A DNA stretch of 64,000 bases, taken from assembly GCF_046630445.1 (NCBI RefSeq), contig NC_092340.1:39060501-39124500 (forward strand). The letters run 5' to 3'. The stretch is from Rutidosis leptorrhynchoides (lineage: Eukaryota; Streptophyta; Magnoliopsida; Asterales; Asteraceae). A model generated the notes under the pieces. That model worked only from the letters and a program-made list of their open reading frames with translations, was not told the DNA's origin and searched no databases. Made by a program: the position numbers and the translations under genes. Below, piece after piece: positions 60,301-64,000 of this stretch. Every line of letters begins with the position of its first letter. Positions within the stretch are counted from its first letter, which is position 1.

Positions 60301-61354
60301 ATATATATACATGTATCTATATGTATATATACATCTATACATGTATCTATATGTATATATATGTATATGTACAGATATGTATATATGTGTGTATATCTAT
60401 ATCTATATGTGTGTATATATATAACTTTAAGCAAATTTTCAACCAGCATCCTTACTAGCATACCACTAACGCACGTTTAATAGCACAAGCCACAACCAAA
60501 TAATAATACCACTAATATAGCCAAGAGTGTAGAATTATTATTCTTAGTGATAATTTTTTGTTAATGCATCTGACTCCTATTTCACCAACATTTCATCAAT
60601 GATACAAAGTAAGATTTTAAACAAGATACTGTCATCATTTTCAGGCTCTTTCCACCATAACACTACGAGAAAAATCGCCATTGCAACAGAGGAAAAGATT
60701 ACTTTGGAAAGACACGGACAGCTAGGTATTTATAAAAACATAGCGTCAGCAATAAGAGTAAAATTCTCCTGACTAAAAGATAATAAGGTCAACGGGTATT
60801 TAAACGCTTACTTTGACATGTTATTCATCGTAAAACTAAAAAAAAAGTGTCTATAAAGGGGGCTATTTTGATGTCACCGGCTAATGGCTTTGTAATATTA
60901 GTATTTTAAACGTAAACAAAGCACTGTGAAAAATCAAAACACGTAATAAACACTGCTGCTTACATCTAATATACATTATACCTAAGGAGTCAACCCTAAA
61001 ACTTCAGAATTCATAATTTATTTGCTTTTTATTAATTTTATTAAAAACACACACATCTAATCTAATCTAATTACAAATAGTAAACCAAATTAAAATATTG
61101 TTTTAAAGCAGTAGTTTACAATAATCAGCACAAAACATATGGATTAATTCAATTCAATAATAACAAAAATTAGTATCTTGCTTGTGAAATAAGAAAAAAG
61201 AAGAAGCGTGAAGTGAACAGATCCAGATCTAGCGAACTAAATATCACAAATTAAATAACTACAAATACACAAATCTTAACATATGAACTAACCACAAGTA
61301 AAAGTAGAAAAATTAATCAATCAATTAGATTCAGGCTAATAAAGAAAGAGGTAC

Positions 61355-61668
61355 CTTAAAGAGTAGAGTTGTAGATGAAACCCTAGATTTGAGTTTTTTT
61401 TCTTTCTTGTTGGGAGCTTGGAAAGAGATATGTACTCCGTATCTGACTGTCCTTATCTTAGTTTTTGTCAAAGGGATTAATAACACCCTCGTAAGTGGTA
61501 TCCACAAAATTTACAAGTCCAAATTAGCATACTCATGGGCCATAGTATAGGGCTTAATTATCTCATGGGCCATAGTATAGGGCTTAATTATTGAGCTTAC
61601 TTATAAATAAAATGTATGTATAACTGAGTATAAAAATAAAATGATTAATTTACATACATACTAAAACT
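61355..61668. other. SR gene 5' UTR exon, promoter region and start of Helitron 3
   Basis: Up to about 61435 this is the leader of the SR gene on the minus strand. Beyond it a 34-base word with ATGGGCCATAGTATAGGGC is directly duplicated (about 61530-61595). No TATA box can be placed confidently. Confidence 0.45.
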
Positions 61669-62687
61669 CCACCGAATATTTGGTCGTATGGGGCCAAAAA
61701 ACAAAACCAAACGACAAAACACAAGAAAAAAGGAAACAAACAACTTTAACCCCCCACGTTTAAACAATACGCAACTTCACCCCCCCAAACCAGGGGTACT
61801 AAACTCCACCGAATATTTGGTCGTATGGGGCCAAAAAACAAAACCAAACGACAAAACACAAGAAAAAAGGAAACAAACAACTTTAACCCCCCACGTTTAA
61901 ACAATACGCAACTTCACCCCCCAAACCAGGGGTAAACAACGTCAACTCCTTACATACATACTAACCTCCACCGAATATTTGGTCGTATGGGGCCAAAAAA
62001 CAAAACCAAACGACAAAACACAAGAAAAAAGGAAACAAACAACTTTAACCCCCCACGTTTAAACAATACGCAACTTCACCCCCCAAACCAGGGGTAAACA
62101 ACGTCAACTCCTTACATACATACTAACCTCCACCGAATATTTGGTCGTATGGGGCCAAAAAACAAAACCAAACGACAAAACACAAGAAAAAAGGAAACAA
62201 ACAACTTTAACCCCCCACGTTTAAACAATACGCAACTTCACCCCCCAAACCAGGGGTAAACAACGTCAACTCCTTACTTTTATTAATAAACTCCACCCAA
62301 TTTTCCAAAGAGGCATATCTACCCGCTCGGTGCGAGTAAAATTTTTTCGAGACCACCGTTCAGCTCTAAAAAATCTCAAGAACCCAACGGGCCTAACTAC
62401 ACGCGAAACGGACATCGTTAAAAAAACACTAAATAACGGGCCCTATATTCTCGCTCGGTGCGAGTTAAATTTTTCCGAGATCACCGTTCAACTCGAAATA
62501 ATCTTACGAACACAACGCGACTAACTTTACGCGAAACGGACATCGTTAAAAAAGCTTTACATACATATACATACACGTCCAACAAACAACCCAACCTACT
62601 AGATATATTAGGTACCAAACAACGTATATCCAAATTCGACCGCGCGTCGAATACAACCGCAGCAACGCGCGGTCGAATTTTTTCTAG
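61595..62687 (+). mobile_element. Helitron-like element 3 with tandem repeats (5' end tentative)
   Basis: The 3' end has inverted arms ATTCGACCGCGCGT (about 62634-62647) and ACGCGCGGTCGAAT (about 62665-62678), then CTAG at 62684-62687 followed by T. Units at 62320-62560 (CTCGGTGCGAGTTAAATTTT, CGAAACGGACATCGTTAAAA) match those of Helitron 1 in opposite orientation. The 5' end is guessed at TACTTATAAATAAAATG by similarity to Helitron 1, and the TC start is not clean. Confidence 0.55.
61669..62276. repeat. Tandem repeat, four copies of about 162 bp
   Basis: Copies starting CCACCGAATATTTGGTCG lie at 61669, 61806, 61968 and 62130. The first is 137 bp long, the next two periods are 162 bp. They are nearly identical, so the expansion is recent. 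Confidence 0.95.
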
Positions 62688-62744
62688 TTATTAACTTATA
62701 TACATAATATATAAGTTAATTTGGACCCGGGCGCCAAGAGGATC

Positions 62745-63085
62745 CGCATGACTTGGGAATAAGACAATTCCAGAACAACAATTTCTGTAGGAGAATCAGT
62801 CAGGAAGAAGTAAGATCAACATTACGAAAGATGGGTAGAAACAAAGCTGTAGGACCTGACCAGATTCCAATAGAGGCGTGGCGGTGCCTTGGCGATGATG
62901 GTGTCAGGTGGTTGACATGTCTTTTCAATAAGACGCTTAGATGTTATAAAATGCCTACAGAATGGAGACTCAGCGAGATTATCCCCATCTACAAAAATAA
63001 GGGGGATGCCCAAATATGCGGTAATTATAGAGGCATAAAATTACTTAGTCATACTATGAAACTTTGGGAGAGAGTGATCGGAAAA
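62745..63085 (+). pseudogene. LINE (L1-type) reverse-transcriptase fragment
   Basis: The open frame encodes the early RT motifs of plant non-LTR elements: GRNKAVGPDQIPIEAW, WLTCLFNKTL, MPTEWRLSEIIPIYKNKGD and GNYRGIKLLSHTMKLWERVI. It stops abruptly at about 63085, before the catalytic YADD box. No endonuclease is seen upstream. It is an isolated fragment just downstream of Helitron 3. Confidence 0.85.
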
Positions 63086-64000
63086 TTTTCTCTCTCCTCC
63101 CAACGTTTCTCTCTGACTCTGACTCTACATCTCCAAAAAAACAAAAACCCACTTTGGACTTAAATCGACGATTGCTGCCATTCTAGAACAAATTAGAAGC
63201 TGAGACCTACACCATTCAACTCGCGCAATTTTCCCGGACCCAACCGTACCTTTTTTTCTGGCTATTGTTGTGCCACCTGCCGCCACTCGCCGCACGCGCC
63301 GTCGCGAGAACTAACCCATAACCGTTATCTTTTTCTAAATTTTGCAGGGCTCCATCACCAAGAGGGTGCTGACTGCTAGCCGTGTACCGCCGAGGACTGC
63401 TGCCGGTTAACGCCGCTAATTGTGGACGTGTACCGCCGCTGACCAGGGCCGCTTCAGCTGCCTATTGAATTAGAAGCCGTAACCTACATCATTAAACTTG
63501 CGGCATTTTTCTGATTCTGTGAGTTTGATTTTAGCCGGCAAGCGTTTCGAAACGCGCCGCCACGCGCCGTCGCTCAGTTCGCCGGAATTTTTTCCGGGCA
63601 CTTTCTCTGTTCTTTTCGCAGGTATTAAAACGAAGCCTCGCTAATTCCGCCGCCTCCTGCTGCCCTTGTGCCGTCGCTAGCCACCTCTGCCGGAATTTCC
63701 TTGTTTACACAAGGATGTGTTTGTTTCTTTCTACCCTTAAACTTCTTTTACCCTTAACCTTACTTTGACTGTATTATCCTAATCTTGTGAGCCTTACTTT
63801 TTTGTATACTAGTTACGTGATTGGTATTATTAGAATATACGGAGTATTTTTCTAACTTGCTGAACTTGTTTTTTTATTTATTTTCTTATCTCATCTATTT
63901 ATTTCTTACCATTTGCTATCTTTTTCCTATCTTTTGCCTTACTTTGACTGTTTACTGTTGTATAGCCCGGTCTTTATTGTATTTTACTTTTTTGTTTTGA
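63086..64000. other. GC-rich repeat region at the right edge, no gene identified
   Basis: Two related blocks about 275 bp apart contain AATTAGAAGC...ACCTACA.CATT (63191 and 63466) and CGCGCCGTCGC words (63296 and 63563). CT-rich stretches and GCAGG junctions (63347, 63619) hint at 5' UTR or intron borders of a gene or element beyond the window. No coding frame is supported. Confidence 0.4.

Larger units (their letters stand above)
59750..61354 (-). other. 5' UTR intron of the SR gene
   Basis: A GT at 61354-61353 after TTTAAG and an AG at 59751-59750 bound a 1.6-kb intron. Upstream, 61355 to about 61435 reads on the minus strand as a CT-rich leader with CTAGGGTTTCATC. The intron holds an AT tract (59850-59940), a foldback element and TATATG repeats (60299-60420). 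Confidence 0.65.

Overview
This window looks like nuclear DNA of a flowering plant. It has split genes with GT-AG introns, plant LTR retrotransposons, Stowaway MITEs, Helitrons and long AT and TTA microsatellites. The style of the retroelements suggests a large-genome eudicot, probably Asteraceae, but that is inference and no marker in the window proves it. There are no bacterial features, rRNA genes or CRISPR arrays.

Positions 1-45060 are a stack of retrotransposons inserted into one another. Element A (Ty3/gypsy, minus strand) enters at the left edge with gag, a small 5' ORF, a tRNA-iMet primer site and one LTR, and it interrupts a Ty1/copia element. The copia (about 3936-45060) is also split by a 4.4-kb solo LTR (B, 4590-9004), by a 171-bp MITE (10846-11016) and by element C (11759-44432). 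C is an Athila-type element with gag-pol, an env-like gene and 1.7-kb LTRs. C contains D (18598-37709), an Athila-like element that carries gag and protease only. D contains E (26509-35846), a non-autonomous element with 2.8-kb LTRs and no recognisable gag or pol. Target-site duplications are visible for B (CAAGT), C (ATCCT/GTCCT), D (CCATC) and E (GTAAA). Conceptually removing B, C or D rejoins the host reading frame exactly. The order of insertion is copia, then C, then D, then E.

C and D share features that ordinary annotation does not explain. Two non-coding modules are conserved between them but lie in opposite order, and one has a stem with compensatory base changes. A hairpin followed by AAGTGTGGGG occurs both at the 3' polypurine tract and again about 1 kb or more inside. 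C has arrays of the palindrome GGACGCCGTCC in both LTRs and again just upstream of the env-like gene, which appears to start with a 4-codon exon followed by an 814-nt intron. The LTRs of A and E carry paired GCGATCGC palindromes upstream of a TATA box.

Positions 45061-64000 are gene-bearing. They hold a two-exon pseudogene fragment resembling phosphatidylglycerophosphate synthase (46983-47265, +), a four-exon long coiled-coil protein gene (47420-50330, -) and a six-coding-exon SR splicing factor of the RS2Z type with an RRM and two zinc knuckles (57543-59744, -; 5' UTR exon near 61355). Around them are two Stowaway-like MITEs, three Helitron-like elements, a foldback element in the SR gene's 5' UTR intron, tandem repeats and a LINE reverse-transcriptase fragment. 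The two intact genes look like normal housekeeping-type plant genes. Everything to their left appears to be decayed or non-autonomous transposon DNA.
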